This document shows, one piece after another, positions 1-10,586 of a DNA stretch of 13,345 nucleotides; the first letter of the stretch is position 1, and every line of letters begins with the position of its first letter. Made by a program: the position numbers and the translations under genes. Under the pieces are notes generated by a model that searched no databases, had not been told where the DNA came from, and saw only the letters and a program-made list of their open reading frames with translations. The stretch is from Thiohalospira sp046546335 (GTDB lineage Bacteria > Pseudomonadota > Gammaproteobacteria > Thiohalospirales > Thiohalospiraceae): the NCBI RefSeq assembly GCF_046546335.1, contig NZ_JBKGYA010000043.1; one strand, written 5' to 3'.

Positions 1-135
1 GAGCTCGTCGAGAAGATGGGCATCAGCTGGACGGACGCCAAGAAGGACTTCGAGGAGTACCTCAAGGAGGTCGAGGCCGGCAACATCGAGTACCTCTACA
101 ATCCGGAACTCGCCGTTAGCGGCTCGACCGCCTGA
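1..135 (+). CDS. C-terminal end of an unidentified protein (5' partial)
   Basis: The first frame is open from the left edge to a TGA at 133-135 and gives 44 residues, beginning ELVEKMGISW and ending ELAVSGSTA. It is acidic and lysine-rich (DAKKDFEEYLKEVEAG), probably helical, with no cysteine or membrane segment. The codon choice resembles that of the neighbouring genes, and the iscU ribosome binding site follows within 12 bases, so the two are probably co-transcribed. The residues do not match the IscS C-terminus as I know it, which is what a standard isc operon would place here. I do not recognise the family, and no function is assigned. A role connected with iron-sulfur or sulfur metabolism would be a guess from position only. 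Confidence 0.7.
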   Translation, partial: ELVEKMGISWTDAKKDFEEYLKEVEAGNIEYLYNPELAVSGSTA

Positions 136-161
136 GGGCCAACGCCAGGAGGTAATAGACC

Positions 162-584
162 ATGGCTTACAGTGACAAGGTTATCGACCACTACGAGAAC
201 CCGCGCAACGTGGGCGCCTTCGAGAAGGGCGACCAGTCGGTGGGCACCGGCATGGTGGGTGCCCCGGCGTGCGGGGACGTGATGCGGCTGCAGATCAAGG
301 TCAACGACGAGGGGGTCATCGAGGACGCCAAGTTCAAGACCTACGGCTGCGGCTCGGCCATCGCCTCCAGCAGCCTGCTCACGGAGTGGGTGAAGGGCAA
401 GACGCTGGAGGAGGCGCAGGAGATCCGGAACACGGACATCGCCGAGGAGCTGGCGCTGCCGCCGGTGAAGATCCACTGCTCGGTGCTGGCGGAGGACGCC
501 ATCAAGTCCGCCATCCAGGACTACGAGTCCCACCACGGAGCACCGGCGACCGAGGAGGCGCCGGCCGCCGCCGCCAACGCCTGA
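162..584 (+). CDS. iscU: Fe-S cluster assembly scaffold protein IscU
   Basis: IscU is the cytoplasmic scaffold on which a [2Fe-2S] cluster is built from sulfur supplied by a cysteine desulfurase, then passed on with the HscA/HscB chaperones. The 140-residue product has all the hallmarks: N-terminal SDKVIDHYENPRNVG, three ligand cysteines C37 (APACGD), C63 (YGCGSA) and C106 (KIHCSV), the conserved D39, and the HscA recognition motif LPPVK at 99-103. The start is fixed by AGGAGG at 147-152. It is about a dozen residues longer than E. coli IscU (128) because of an Ala/Glu-rich tail from about residue 126. No iscA, hscB, hscA or fdx follows; instead two terminators end the transcript. The gene before it is not recognisably iscS, although iscS could lie further upstream. 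Family assignment is very secure. Confidence 0.96.
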   Translation: MAYSDKVIDHYENPRNVGAFEKGDQSVGTGMVGAPACGDVMRLQIKVNDEGVIEDAKFKTYGCGSAIASSSLLTEWVKGKTLEEAQEIRNTDIAEELALPPVKIHCSVLAEDAIKSAIQDYESHHGAPATEEAPAAAANA

Positions 585-605
585 TCGCCTGCGGGCACCC
601 ATTCG

Positions 606-642
606 CCCCGCCGCAGGCGGGGTGCTTCCCTTTTGCTTTTTT
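606..642 (+). terminator. Intrinsic terminator 1 downstream of iscU
   Basis: CCCCGCC (606-612) pairs perfectly with GGCGGGG (616-622) across a 3-base GCA loop. A pyrimidine-rich stretch ending TTTTGCTTTTTT runs to 642. The hairpin lies 22 bases after the iscU stop codon. The T tract is interrupted and begins several bases after the stem, so this is the weaker of the two terminators. Confidence 0.7.
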
Positions 643-649
643 GCCTCCA

Positions 650-679
650 GGGCCGGCCGCCGCCGGCCCTTCTTTTTTT
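650..679 (+). terminator. Intrinsic terminator 2 downstream of iscU
   Basis: GGGCCGGC (650-657) pairs with GCCGGCCC (662-669) over a CGCC tetraloop, an 8-bp G/C-only stem, directly followed by TTCTTTTTTT (670-679). This is a textbook Rho-independent terminator and isolates iscU from the next gene. Confidence 0.85.
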
Positions 680-775
680 CGGGAACCCTCACCCCCTGCC
701 GTGGTCTGCCCGGAAAGGCGCTTTACTCGCTGCCACCACCGCGCGAGGATCGGACGGGATGACCGAGGAAAACCG

Positions 776-1441
776 ATGAACATCACCGCGGATCTGATCC
801 CCGAACTCTGGCTGTGGCTGAGCCACGGGCTCTTCGCCGCCCTGGTGCTCTACCTGGTGCGGACCACGCCGTGGCAGCGGTTGCAGGAGCGGCCCTTTGT
901 CCACGTCCTGGCGGGCTTCACGGTGGGCCTGCTGGTCCTCTGGGCCATCAATGTCTCCGCCTCCGAGGGGCTGCACTACCATTTTCTGGGGGCGACGCTC
1001 TTCACCCTGATGTTCGGCTGGCCCTTCGGCCTGTGGGGGATGATCGTCACCGTCTTCGGTGCTACCGCCTACGGTCTGGGTGACTGGCACAGCGTCTCCC
1101 TCAATGCCCTGCTGCTGGCGGTTCTGCCGGTCTATCTGACCTTCAGCGTACTCCGCATCCAGGAGCGGTATCTGCCGGACCACTTCTTCATCTACGTCTA
1201 CGGCAGCGGCTTCTTCGGCGCCGCCCTGGTGGTGGGGGTGACGGCGGTGGCCTCCGCGATGACCCTGGTGGTCACCGGGGCCTATCCGCTGCAGCGGGTC
1301 TTCGACCACTTCCTGGCCTTCACGCCGCTCATCATGTTCGCCGAGGCCTTCCTCACCGGCATGCTCATGACCCTGGCGGTGGTCTTCCGGCCGGGCTGGG
1401 TGGCCACCTTCTCGGACGAGCGCTACATCAAGGGGAAATAG
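776..1441 (+). CDS. CbiM/COG3235-like integral membrane protein (energy-coupling factor permease family)
   Basis: The 221-residue product is almost entirely hydrophobic, with about six to seven predicted membrane helices (roughly 12-30, 43-62, 70-85, 86-104, 110-127, 138-165, 178-205). The segments GLHYHFLGATLFTLMFGWPF (65-84) and PLIMFAEAFLTGMLMT (184-199) resemble the COG3235 branch of the CbiM family, whose classical members are substrate-capture components of cobalt/nickel transporters. This protein lacks the N-terminal Met-His metal-binding start of true CbiM, and no cbiN, cbiQ or cbiO is adjacent, so metal transport is uncertain. I chose ATG 776, with GAGGA upstream (764-768), because residues encoded upstream in this frame are low-complexity Arg/Gly-rich and run through the terminators. 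The tpm start lies 4 bases after its stop, so the two genes form one unit. Confidence 0.8.
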   Translation: MNITADLIPELWLWLSHGLFAALVLYLVRTTPWQRLQERPFVHVLAGFTVGLLVLWAINVSASEGLHYHFLGATLFTLMFGWPFGLWGMIVTVFGATAYGLGDWHSVSLNALLLAVLPVYLTFSVLRIQERYLPDHFFIYVYGSGFFGAALVVGVTAVASAMTLVVTGAYPLQRVFDHFLAFTPLIMFAEAFLTGMLMTLAVVFRPGWVATFSDERYIKGK

Positions 1442-1445
1442 GCCC

Positions 1446-2102
1446 ATGGACCATGCCTTCTGGCTGGAGCGGTGGCAGAACAACCGCATCGGCTTCCACG
1501 AGGGGCGGGTGAATACCCACCTGGAGAACTACTGGCACCAGCTCGACCTCGCCCCCGGGGCGCGGGTCTTCGTCCCCCTCTGCGGCAAGGCGCGGGACCT
1601 CCTCTGGCTGCGCGCCCAGGGCCACGAGGTGGTCGGGGTGGAGGTCTCGGCCATCGCGGTGCGCGACTTCTTCGCCGAGAACGACCTGCGACCGGTGGTG
1701 GAGCAGTACGAGGATCGCGAGTACTGGCAGGAGGACGGCTTCACCCTCATCCGCGGAGACTTCTTCGACATCACCCCCGAGGAGGTGGCCGGCTGCGCCG
1801 GCATCTTCGACCGGGCCTCCCTGATAGCCCTGCCGCCGGCCATGCGCGCCGATTACGCGGCCCACCTCAAGGCGATCCTCCCCGGCTGGGCGCAGACCCT
1901 GCTGGTGACCCTGGAGTACGACCCGAGCGAGATGGACGGCCCCCCCTTCCCGGTGAGCGAGGACGAGGTGCGGGCGCTGTATACCGATACCTGGCGGGTG
2001 GAGCGGCTCTGGCAGGCGCCGGTCCTGGACGAGCAGCCCCACTTCCGGGATCGCGGCCTCACCGCCCTGCGGGAGACCGTCTACCGCCTGGCCCCCTACT
2101 GA
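1446..2102 (+). CDS. tpm: Thiopurine S-methyltransferase
   Basis: This cytoplasmic SAM-dependent methyltransferase transfers methyl groups to thiopurines; bacterial members have also been linked to methylation and detoxification of tellurium and selenium oxyanions. The product is 218 residues, the usual length for bacterial enzymes. Family signatures include the N-terminal FWLERWQNNRIGFHEGRVN (5-23), the SAM-binding strand and loop VFVPLCGKARDLLWL (41-55), the second strand VVGVEVSAIAVRDFF (62-76), GDFFDI (104-109) and FDRASLIALP (121-130). The ribosome binding site AAGGGG lies inside the end of the upstream gene, suggesting translational coupling. Its last 7 bases overlap the end of the opposing sulfotransferase gene. 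The physiological substrate is unknown; detoxification of chalcogen compounds is an inference from the family. Confidence 0.94.
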   Translation: MDHAFWLERWQNNRIGFHEGRVNTHLENYWHQLDLAPGARVFVPLCGKARDLLWLRAQGHEVVGVEVSAIAVRDFFAENDLRPVVEQYEDREYWQEDGFTLIRGDFFDITPEEVAGCAGIFDRASLIALPPAMRADYAAHLKAILPGWAQTLLVTLEYDPSEMDGPPFPVSEDEVRALYTDTWRVERLWQAPVLDEQPHFRDRGLTALRETVYRLAPY

Positions 2103-2983
2103 GCCGCGCCGGAGGCGGTCTCGTCGGCCGCCTCCGGCCAGGGCGGCTCTGCCTGCAGTAGCCGCGCCAGTGCGCGGTTGGGCTCCCGATAGTATGCAGC
2201 AAGATCGCGGCGCGTGGTGGCGGTCACTCCCGGCAATTCTCGCCGCAGCCGGGCGAGGGCGCCGACCAGGGGGTGCCACAGCCCCGGGTGATTGCCCACC
2301 AGCGGCAGGCGCGAGAGCCAGGTAGCCGGGTCGTCGCGGCGGGCGTTGTAGCGCTGATAGAGGTGCGCCGGGAGGAAGTCGGGGTCGACCCCCAGGTGGG
2401 CGAAGACCCGTCGCATCGTCTCCGCCTTGTGCTCGTCGGCCATCTCCCGTTCGTGGAAGAGGACCAGTAGCTGCTCCCGGGGGAAGTGCTCCAGCCACGG
2501 CGCGAGGTGGTCCGCATACCGGCCCTTGTCCAGGATCCCGAGTTCCGGTGGGGCGGTGAAGGGGTCGGTGCCGGCCGGGACCCGCCCCTTGCGCTGGTGG
2601 TGGTGCAGGGCCGACAGGGCCCGCTCCACCGGGTCCCGCAGGCAGACCACCAGCCGGATTTCCGGGAACCATTTCCGGACCTGCCCGGCCACGGATCTCC
2701 CCCCGGCCGGCTCCGTGGCGTAGAGGTAATCGGGGGTGAATTCCCCCACGGCGCGCTCCCCCGGCCCTGGCTTCGGGAACTGCCGGCAGTACCCCTCCCG
2801 CCCCGTGGCCGCGCTGGCGGGAACGTCGAAGAAGTGCAGCTCCTTGCGCCCCGGCGTGGCGACCTCGGGGTGCTGGGCCACCATCTCGGCCAGCCAGGTG
2901 GTGCCGCACTTCTGCCCCCCGATGACCAGGAAGGTCGGGGCCGATCTGCCGGGTTCCCGGTCGGGATGGGGGGCGTCGCTCAT
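2096..2983 (-). CDS. PAPS-dependent sulfotransferase family protein
   Basis: It probably transfers sulfate from PAPS to a hydroxyl or amine of a carbohydrate or small molecule. The 295-residue protein has the 5'-phosphosulfate-binding loop VIGGQKCGTTWL (20-31, catalytic-type Lys 25), and the 3'-phosphate motif VCLRDPVERALSALHHH (113-129) with R116 and S124 in the expected places. KELHFF (47-52) and VGEFTPDYLY (79-88) are also typical of bacterial sulfotransferases. There is no signal peptide or membrane segment, so it is probably cytoplasmic. I chose ATG 2983 over an in-frame ATG at 3034 because the extra 17 residues are low-complexity (RDRARERE), the upstream ATG has no ribosome binding site, and a GAGGG-like site precedes 2983. 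It is divergent from the acyltransferase-carbamoyltransferase operon, suggesting shared regulation. The acceptor is unknown. Confidence 0.88.
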   Translation of the reverse strand: MSDAPHPDREPGRSAPTFLVIGGQKCGTTWLAEMVAQHPEVATPGRKELHFFDVPASAATGREGYCRQFPKPGPGERAVGEFTPDYLYATEPAGGRSVAGQVRKWFPEIRLVVCLRDPVERALSALHHHQRKGRVPAGTDPFTAPPELGILDKGRYADHLAPWLEHFPREQLLVLFHEREMADEHKAETMRRVFAHLGVDPDFLPAHLYQRYNARRDDPATWLSRLPLVGNHPGLWHPLVGALARLRRELPGVTATTRRDLAAYYREPNRALARLLQAEPPWPEAADETASGAAQ

Positions 2984-3166
2984 ATCGGTTTCCCTCTCTC
3001 TGGCCCTGTCCCTGGATGGGGATTGGCGATCCATACCACACGGTCCCGGTGCTTTCTGCTCGGATGCTGCTCAGTTGCACCCGTTTTCGGCGCGACTGGG
3101 CGATTTTTGCGTAGGGCAATGGCGGGGAATGACGTACGCTGAGCCTTCTTTCGCAAGGAGAGGGCG
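2984..3166. promoter_or_regulatory. Divergent promoter region between sulfotransferase and the four-gene operon
   Basis: These 183 bases separate two divergently starting genes and must carry the promoters for both unless transcription enters from elsewhere. The middle part is locally less GC-rich (around 3030-3110). I see no convincing -35/-10 pair with 16-18 base spacing and no clear operator palindrome, so exact sites are not called. AAGGAG at 3155-3160 is the ribosome binding site of the plus-strand gene. Confidence 0.5.
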
Positions 3167-4345
3167 ATGGATAACGCCATGAAGATGGAAGCGGGCCGGA
3201 ACCCCGCCGGCTTCGATCCGTTGTGGCCGGAGGTCCACCGGGGAGGGGCCGGTCTGGAGGCCATTCGAGGGGAGTGGGCGGAGCTGGCCCGGCGGGATCG
3301 CTGCGGCCACTACTTCCACCACCCGCAGTGGCTGGGGACGGCCCTGGATTGGCTGGCCGGCGACGCCGACATCTGGTTCTTCCTCTTCCGGGACCGGGAT
3401 GGCAACGGTCGGGCCGTGATCCCGCTGCAGCGGCGGGGCGGCGAATGGCGGTTTCCCCGGGACGATCAGACCAGCTACGTGGACCTCGTTGCCGTCGATG
3501 AGGAGGCCGCCCGGGGAGCCCTGCAGGCCCTGCCCGCCGTGGTGGCCCTTCACGGGAAGGGGCGGATCCACCTCGACCGGGTGCTGGAGGGCGCCAATGC
3601 CCTGCTGGCACCCGATGATGCCCGGGTCGAGCCGGTACCGGGCAAGCGCAGTGACTGGCTGGACCTGGAGGGAGGCAGCGAGGCCGTCCTCGGCCGGGTG
3701 GGGCGACACTTCCGCAAGGAGCTGCGCCGCAAGGGGCGGCGAGCGGAGGAGTGCGGGGAGGTCGCCTTCCGGATCGATCGGGCCGGGGAGGCCAGCGCGG
3801 AGGAGCGGACGGCCGCCCTCGACGATTTCCTGGCGCTGGAGTCCGCGGGCTGGAAGGGGCGGGCGGGGACCGCCATCGCCCGGGACCCCCGGCTGCTCGC
3901 CTTCTACCGGGCCGTCCTGGAGGCCGCCGAGGGGGAGCCGGCGGGCACACCGCGCTGGCGGATCCATCGGCTCTTCATCGGCGGTGAGTGTGTCGCCGCG
4001 CAACTGGCCCTGGAGGCGGGCTCGACCGTCTATCTCCTCAAGATCGCCTTCCACGAGGGTTATGCCGCGGCCAGTCCGGGCCTGCTCGCCATCGCCCGCC
4101 TCCTGGAGAGCCTGGATGGCGAACCCGGGATCCGCTGGCTCACCTTCGTGACCGGGAATCGCCATCAGGATGTATGGCGCCCCCGGGAACTCGGTGTCCA
4201 CGCCGTCACCCTCTACACCCCCGACCTCGCCGGCCGGGCGGCGCGCCTGCTGGATCGGACCCGGTCGGAACTGAGAGGGGTGCGAGCCGCCGTGCGCCGT
4301 TACCTCGGGCGCCGGGGGCGGTCTTCGGCCACGGGAGAGCAGTGA
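3167..4345 (+). CDS. CelD/BcsL-type GNAT-fold acyltransferase
   Basis: The 392-residue protein resembles the Acetyltransf_6 (CelD/BcsL/FemAB-like) group, large GNAT-fold proteins often found in exopolysaccharide loci. Diagnostic stretches are HYFHHPQWL (48-56), the basic helix HFRKELRRKGRRAEE (181-195), FLALESAGWKGRAGTA (221-236) and RLFIGGECVAAQLALEAG (268-285) followed by VYLLKIAFHEGYAAASPG (288-305). These match the conserved C-terminal GNAT half. No signal peptide is visible. The start at 3167 has AAGGAG 6 bases upstream. It is the first gene of the operon, and the carbamoyltransferase begins one base after its stop. The acyl donor and acceptor cannot be read from the sequence; modification of a surface sugar is an inference from family and context. 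Confidence 0.85.
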   Translation: MDNAMKMEAGRNPAGFDPLWPEVHRGGAGLEAIRGEWAELARRDRCGHYFHHPQWLGTALDWLAGDADIWFFLFRDRDGNGRAVIPLQRRGGEWRFPRDDQTSYVDLVAVDEEAARGALQALPAVVALHGKGRIHLDRVLEGANALLAPDDARVEPVPGKRSDWLDLEGGSEAVLGRVGRHFRKELRRKGRRAEECGEVAFRIDRAGEASAEERTAALDDFLALESAGWKGRAGTAIARDPRLLAFYRAVLEAAEGEPAGTPRWRIHRLFIGGECVAAQLALEAGSTVYLLKIAFHEGYAAASPGLLAIARLLESLDGEPGIRWLTFVTGNRHQDVWRPRELGVHAVTLYTPDLAGRAARLLDRTRSELRGVRAAVRRYLGRRGRSSATGEQ

Positions 4346-4346
4346 C

Positions 4347-6035
<1,689 letters not shown>

Positions 6036-6048
6036 GAGGCGTGAACCG

Positions 6049-6450
6049 ATGCAACGCAATACCTCCCTACCCCGTACGCTGACGGTCTGGCTGGCGGCGC
6101 TGCTGCTGGCCTGGCCCCTGGTGACCATCGCCGTGGTCGGCGTGGACGAGGCGTTCGGTGATGGCCTCTTCCGCTACCGGCTGCTGCATACCGGCTGGAA
6201 GGGCCTCCTGGGAGAGATGGTGGCCGATTTCCTCCGTGCCCTGCCGTGGCTGTTCGGCCTCCAGGCCCTCCATGCCGCCCTGTTCCGGTGGCTGACGCCG
6301 CTGCCCTCGCAGCTCCTGGTGCTGGCCGCCGCCGCGGCCGCCGGCTGGGGGCTGGGCGGGGTCACGGCCGCCACCGCGATGCTGGTGCTCACCCTGGTCA
6401 TGGTCCTGCTGACCCGGGCCGGGGGCCTCGTCCCGGGGGTGCGTGCATGA
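6049..6450 (+). CDS. Small multi-pass membrane protein of unknown function
   Basis: The 133-residue product is not a family I recognise. It is rich in Leu/Ala, with likely membrane helices at about 12-31, 62-80 and 86-124 (the last probably two helices around Gly 99-104), and a hydrophilic connector 32-61 containing FRYRLLHTGWKG. Gene position supports reality: it starts 13 bases after the carbamoyltransferase stop, has a GAGAGG-like ribosome binding site, and its TGA overlaps the ATG of the next gene (ATGA at 6447-6450), an arrangement typical of translational coupling. Carbamoyltransferases of this family are often followed by small membrane proteins (for example SxtJ/DUF5989 types); I do not see clear homology to those, but an equivalent accessory role is possible. 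Confidence 0.75.
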   Translation: MQRNTSLPRTLTVWLAALLLAWPLVTIAVVGVDEAFGDGLFRYRLLHTGWKGLLGEMVADFLRALPWLFGLQALHAALFRWLTPLPSQLLVLAAAAAAGWGLGGVTAATAMLVLTLVMVLLTRAGGLVPGVRA

Positions 6451-7892
6451 GGGCCGGGTGGCTGCTGGCCCTGCTCACCGGCCTGGCCGCGGGTTCGGCG
6501 GTGGCCGAGGACCGGATCTGGCTGGTAGGGGGCGGGCCCGATGCGGCTGGCTCCCAGGTCTCCATCGAGTTGAATACCCGCTGGATCGCCGGGTGGCTGC
6601 GGGAGGAGGGGCTGGGTCCCCGGCTGCGGATCCGCTACAACGACGGCGATGCCCCGGGGGCCGACGTGAAGCTGCGCCGCCGCGACCGGGCGGGTACGGA
6701 CCTGTCCCCCCTGGTCCACGTCTTCGGCGCCCCGGGAACCGAGGGGGAGGCGTACCGCAACCACCGTGTCCGGGGCGTGGAGGGCTCCACGCGGGTGGAG
6801 GAACTCACCCGCGCCCTGGAGGCGGACTTCCGCGAGCTGGAATCCGGCGACGACCTCTGGTTCATCTACCAGGGCCACGGCCTGGCCGACCACGCCGACT
6901 ACAGCCGTAACACCCTCCGCCTCTGGGGTGATACGGAGCTCTCCGTGCGCCGCCTCGAGGGCCTGCTGGACGAGGTGGAGCCGGGGGTGACCACCCGCTT
7001 CTTCTTCCCCCAGTGCTACTCCGGCGGCTTCGCCCGGCTGATGTACGACGACCCGGCAGCGCCGGGAGAGCTGGCCGGCGGGCGCTGCGGCTTCCTGGCC
7101 CAGGCGCCGGATCGCCAGTCCGAGGGCTGCACCTCGAGCATCGAGGCCGGCGAGTACCGCGACTACTCCACCTATTTCTTCGCCGCCCTCGCCGGCGAGC
7201 AGCGCACCGGGGAGTCCCTGGAGCACGACCCGGATCGTGACGGCGACGGTCGGGTGGACCTGCGCGAGGCCCACCTCCACGCCCTGGCCACGGCGGAGAG
7301 CGCCGACCTCTCCCGCGCCACCAGCGAGGTCTTCCTGGAGGAGTGGGAGCCGTGGTGGCTGCGCTGGGTGGGGACCCGCGGCGTACCCGACAATACCTAC
7401 GGCGAGCTGGCGGCCACGGTGGCGGAGCGCCTGGGCCTCGACCCGGCGGACCCCGTGCCGGCCCTCCACCAGGGCCTGGATCGGACCAAGGGCGAGGGGG
7501 AGCGGCTGCGCCGCGAGCTGGATGCCGCCCGGGAGCGGGTGCGGGAACTCCAGCGGGCGGTGCGGGAACGCGCCGAGGTGCGCTGGCCGGCCCTCGCCAG
7601 CCGCTACTCCACGGCGGCGCTGGAGCGGCTGACCTCCGAGCCGGAACCGATACTCGAGTGGCTGCACCGGGACCCCGATTACCCGGATCTGGTGGCCGCC
7701 ATCGAGCGGCAGCGGGAACTGGAGGCCGAGGAGCTGGCGGTCCAGCGCGAACGGGCCGGTTACGAGCGCATCCTGCGCCTGCGCCGCCTGGCGCGGCTGC
7801 AGGAGAAGTTCCGCCGCTACGCCAGCGAGGAGGAGCGGGCGGCCTATCGGGCACTGGTGGCGTGCGAGTCGTGGGCCCCGGAAAGACCCTGA
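6447..7892 (+). CDS. Exported caspase-fold (C13/C14-like) protein with EF-hand loop and coiled-coil tail
   Basis: The 481-residue product starts with a signal peptide (MRAGWLLALLTGLAAGSAVA, likely cut near residue 20), so it should act outside the cytoplasm. The middle has the paired motifs of caspase-fold cysteine peptidases: strand LWFIYQGHG with H144, and strand TRFFFPQCYSGGF with C190. GFLAQAPDRQSEG then matches the usual post-catalytic strand. DRDGDGRVDLRE (263-274) is a complete 12-residue EF-hand loop, with Asp at positions 1, 3, 5 and 9, Gly at 6 and Glu at 12, so calcium binding is expected. From about 360 on, the chain is heptad-like and highly charged, indicating coiled coil. C214 and C228 could form a disulfide. 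ATG 6447 overlaps the preceding stop codon and gives the signal peptide; longer in-frame starts do not. Peptidase activity and substrate are inference. Confidence 0.85.
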   Translation: MRAGWLLALLTGLAAGSAVAEDRIWLVGGGPDAAGSQVSIELNTRWIAGWLREEGLGPRLRIRYNDGDAPGADVKLRRRDRAGTDLSPLVHVFGAPGTEGEAYRNHRVRGVEGSTRVEELTRALEADFRELESGDDLWFIYQGHGLADHADYSRNTLRLWGDTELSVRRLEGLLDEVEPGVTTRFFFPQCYSGGFARLMYDDPAAPGELAGGRCGFLAQAPDRQSEGCTSSIEAGEYRDYSTYFFAALAGEQRTGESLEHDPDRDGDGRVDLREAHLHALATAESADLSRATSEVFLEEWEPWWLRWVGTRGVPDNTYGELAATVAERLGLDPADPVPALHQGLDRTKGEGERLRRELDAARERVRELQRAVRERAEVRWPALASRYSTAALERLTSEPEPILEWLHRDPDYPDLVAAIERQRELEAEELAVQRERAGYERILRLRRLARLQEKFRRYASEEERAAYRALVACESWAPERP

Positions 7893-7900
7893 CGCGGAGG

Positions 7901-9733
<1,833 letters not shown>

Positions 9734-9833
9734 GGCGTCTCCGGGAAAAGCGCATGTTCTACACGCCCCACCCGGGCCGGGGCAAGCCCGGCGCGGCGGG
9801 TTCGCGACCAATCAACCGAGGCGGAGGAGTGTA
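9734..9833. promoter_or_regulatory. Divergent intergenic region between recQ and the QueC-like gene
   Basis: These 100 bases must hold transcription signals for both divergent genes. A short inverted repeat, CCGGGC (9772-9777) and GCCCGG (9786-9791), lies in the middle and could be an operator or chance in GC-rich DNA. GGAGG at 9822-9826 is the ribosome binding site of the plus-strand gene. I see no recognisable -35/-10 pair. Confidence 0.4.
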
Positions 9834-10586
9834 ATGGATGAGGAAGGCAACGAGGGGGTGTCCCTCCTGTGGACCGGCGGTTGGGATTCCACCTTCCAGC
9901 TGCTCGATCTCCTGCTCCGGCAGGGGGTCGTGGTAACGCCGTGGTACGTCATCGACGCCGAACGCCGCTCCACCGGGGTGGAGCTGGACACCATGCGCCG
10001 GATCCGGGAGGAACTGGCCCGCCGTTTCCCGGAGGCGCGCACCCGTCTCCGGCCCCAGCGCTTCCGGGCGGTGGAGGATATCGCCCCGGAGCCTTCGCTC
10101 TCCGCCGACTGGCAGCGTGTGGCCGGGAAGTTCCGCATTGGCGGTCAGTATGACTGGCTGGCGCGGCTCTGCCGTCAGGAGGGGCTGGAGGGGCTGCAGC
10201 TGAGCATCCACCGCGACGACCGGGCCCGGGCCGCGGTGCTCGCCGCGCGCGAGCCGATGGATGCCGCCGATGAGGCGGCCGGCCGGCTCTTCTCCCCCTT
10301 CGAGTTCCCGCTGCTGGAGACCACCAAGGTGGCGATGGGCGAGGCCGCCGACCGGGCCGGCTGGCGCCCCCTCATGGAGCGGACCTGGTTCTGCCACGCC
10401 CCGACTCCCGGAGGGCGACCCTGCGGCCGCTGCAATCCCTGCCGTTTCACGGTGGAGGAGGGGCTGGGGTATCGCATCCCGTGGTGGAACCGCGGCCTGG
10501 CCATCCCGGATCGCTACCTCCTGCGTCCCCTGCGTCGAGGGGCCGCCGCCGGGGTTCGGCGGCTGGGGGGCGCGCATCTTCGCTGA
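9834..10586 (+). CDS. QueC-like PP-loop ATPase with four-cysteine site, role unknown
   Basis: The 250-residue protein opens with an ATP-pyrophosphatase PP-loop, LLWTGGWDSTFQLL (11-24), where TGGWDS replaces the usual SGGxDS; such enzymes adenylate a carboxyl, thiol or similar group. Near the C-terminus is CHAPTPGGRPCGRCNPC (187-203), giving C187, C197, C200 and C203, spaced like the zinc site of QueC (7-cyano-7-deazaguanine synthase). Other conserved-looking parts are IHRDDRARA (125-133) and ERTWFCH (182-188). The segment between is unlike classical QueC and carries a DWLARL stretch (107-112). No queD, queE or queF is nearby, so a role in tRNA queuosine is doubtful. QueC-like proteins also occur in polysaccharide loci and in some defence systems. 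The start is fixed by GGAGG 7 bases upstream. It is divergent from recQ. Confidence 0.8.
   Translation: MDEEGNEGVSLLWTGGWDSTFQLLDLLLRQGVVVTPWYVIDAERRSTGVELDTMRRIREELARRFPEARTRLRPQRFRAVEDIAPEPSLSADWQRVAGKFRIGGQYDWLARLCRQEGLEGLQLSIHRDDRARAAVLAAREPMDAADEAAGRLFSPFEFPLLETTKVAMGEAADRAGWRPLMERTWFCHAPTPGGRPCGRCNPCRFTVEEGLGYRIPWWNRGLAIPDRYLLRPLRRGAAAGVRRLGGAHLR

Noticed and set aside
1428..3950. Very long minus-strand open frame (840 codons) across tpm, the sulfotransferase and the acyltransferase gene
   Set aside because: The product is Pro/Arg/Gly-rich low-complexity sequence typical of an off-frame reading in GC-rich DNA. Recognisable families are encoded in other frames over the same bases.
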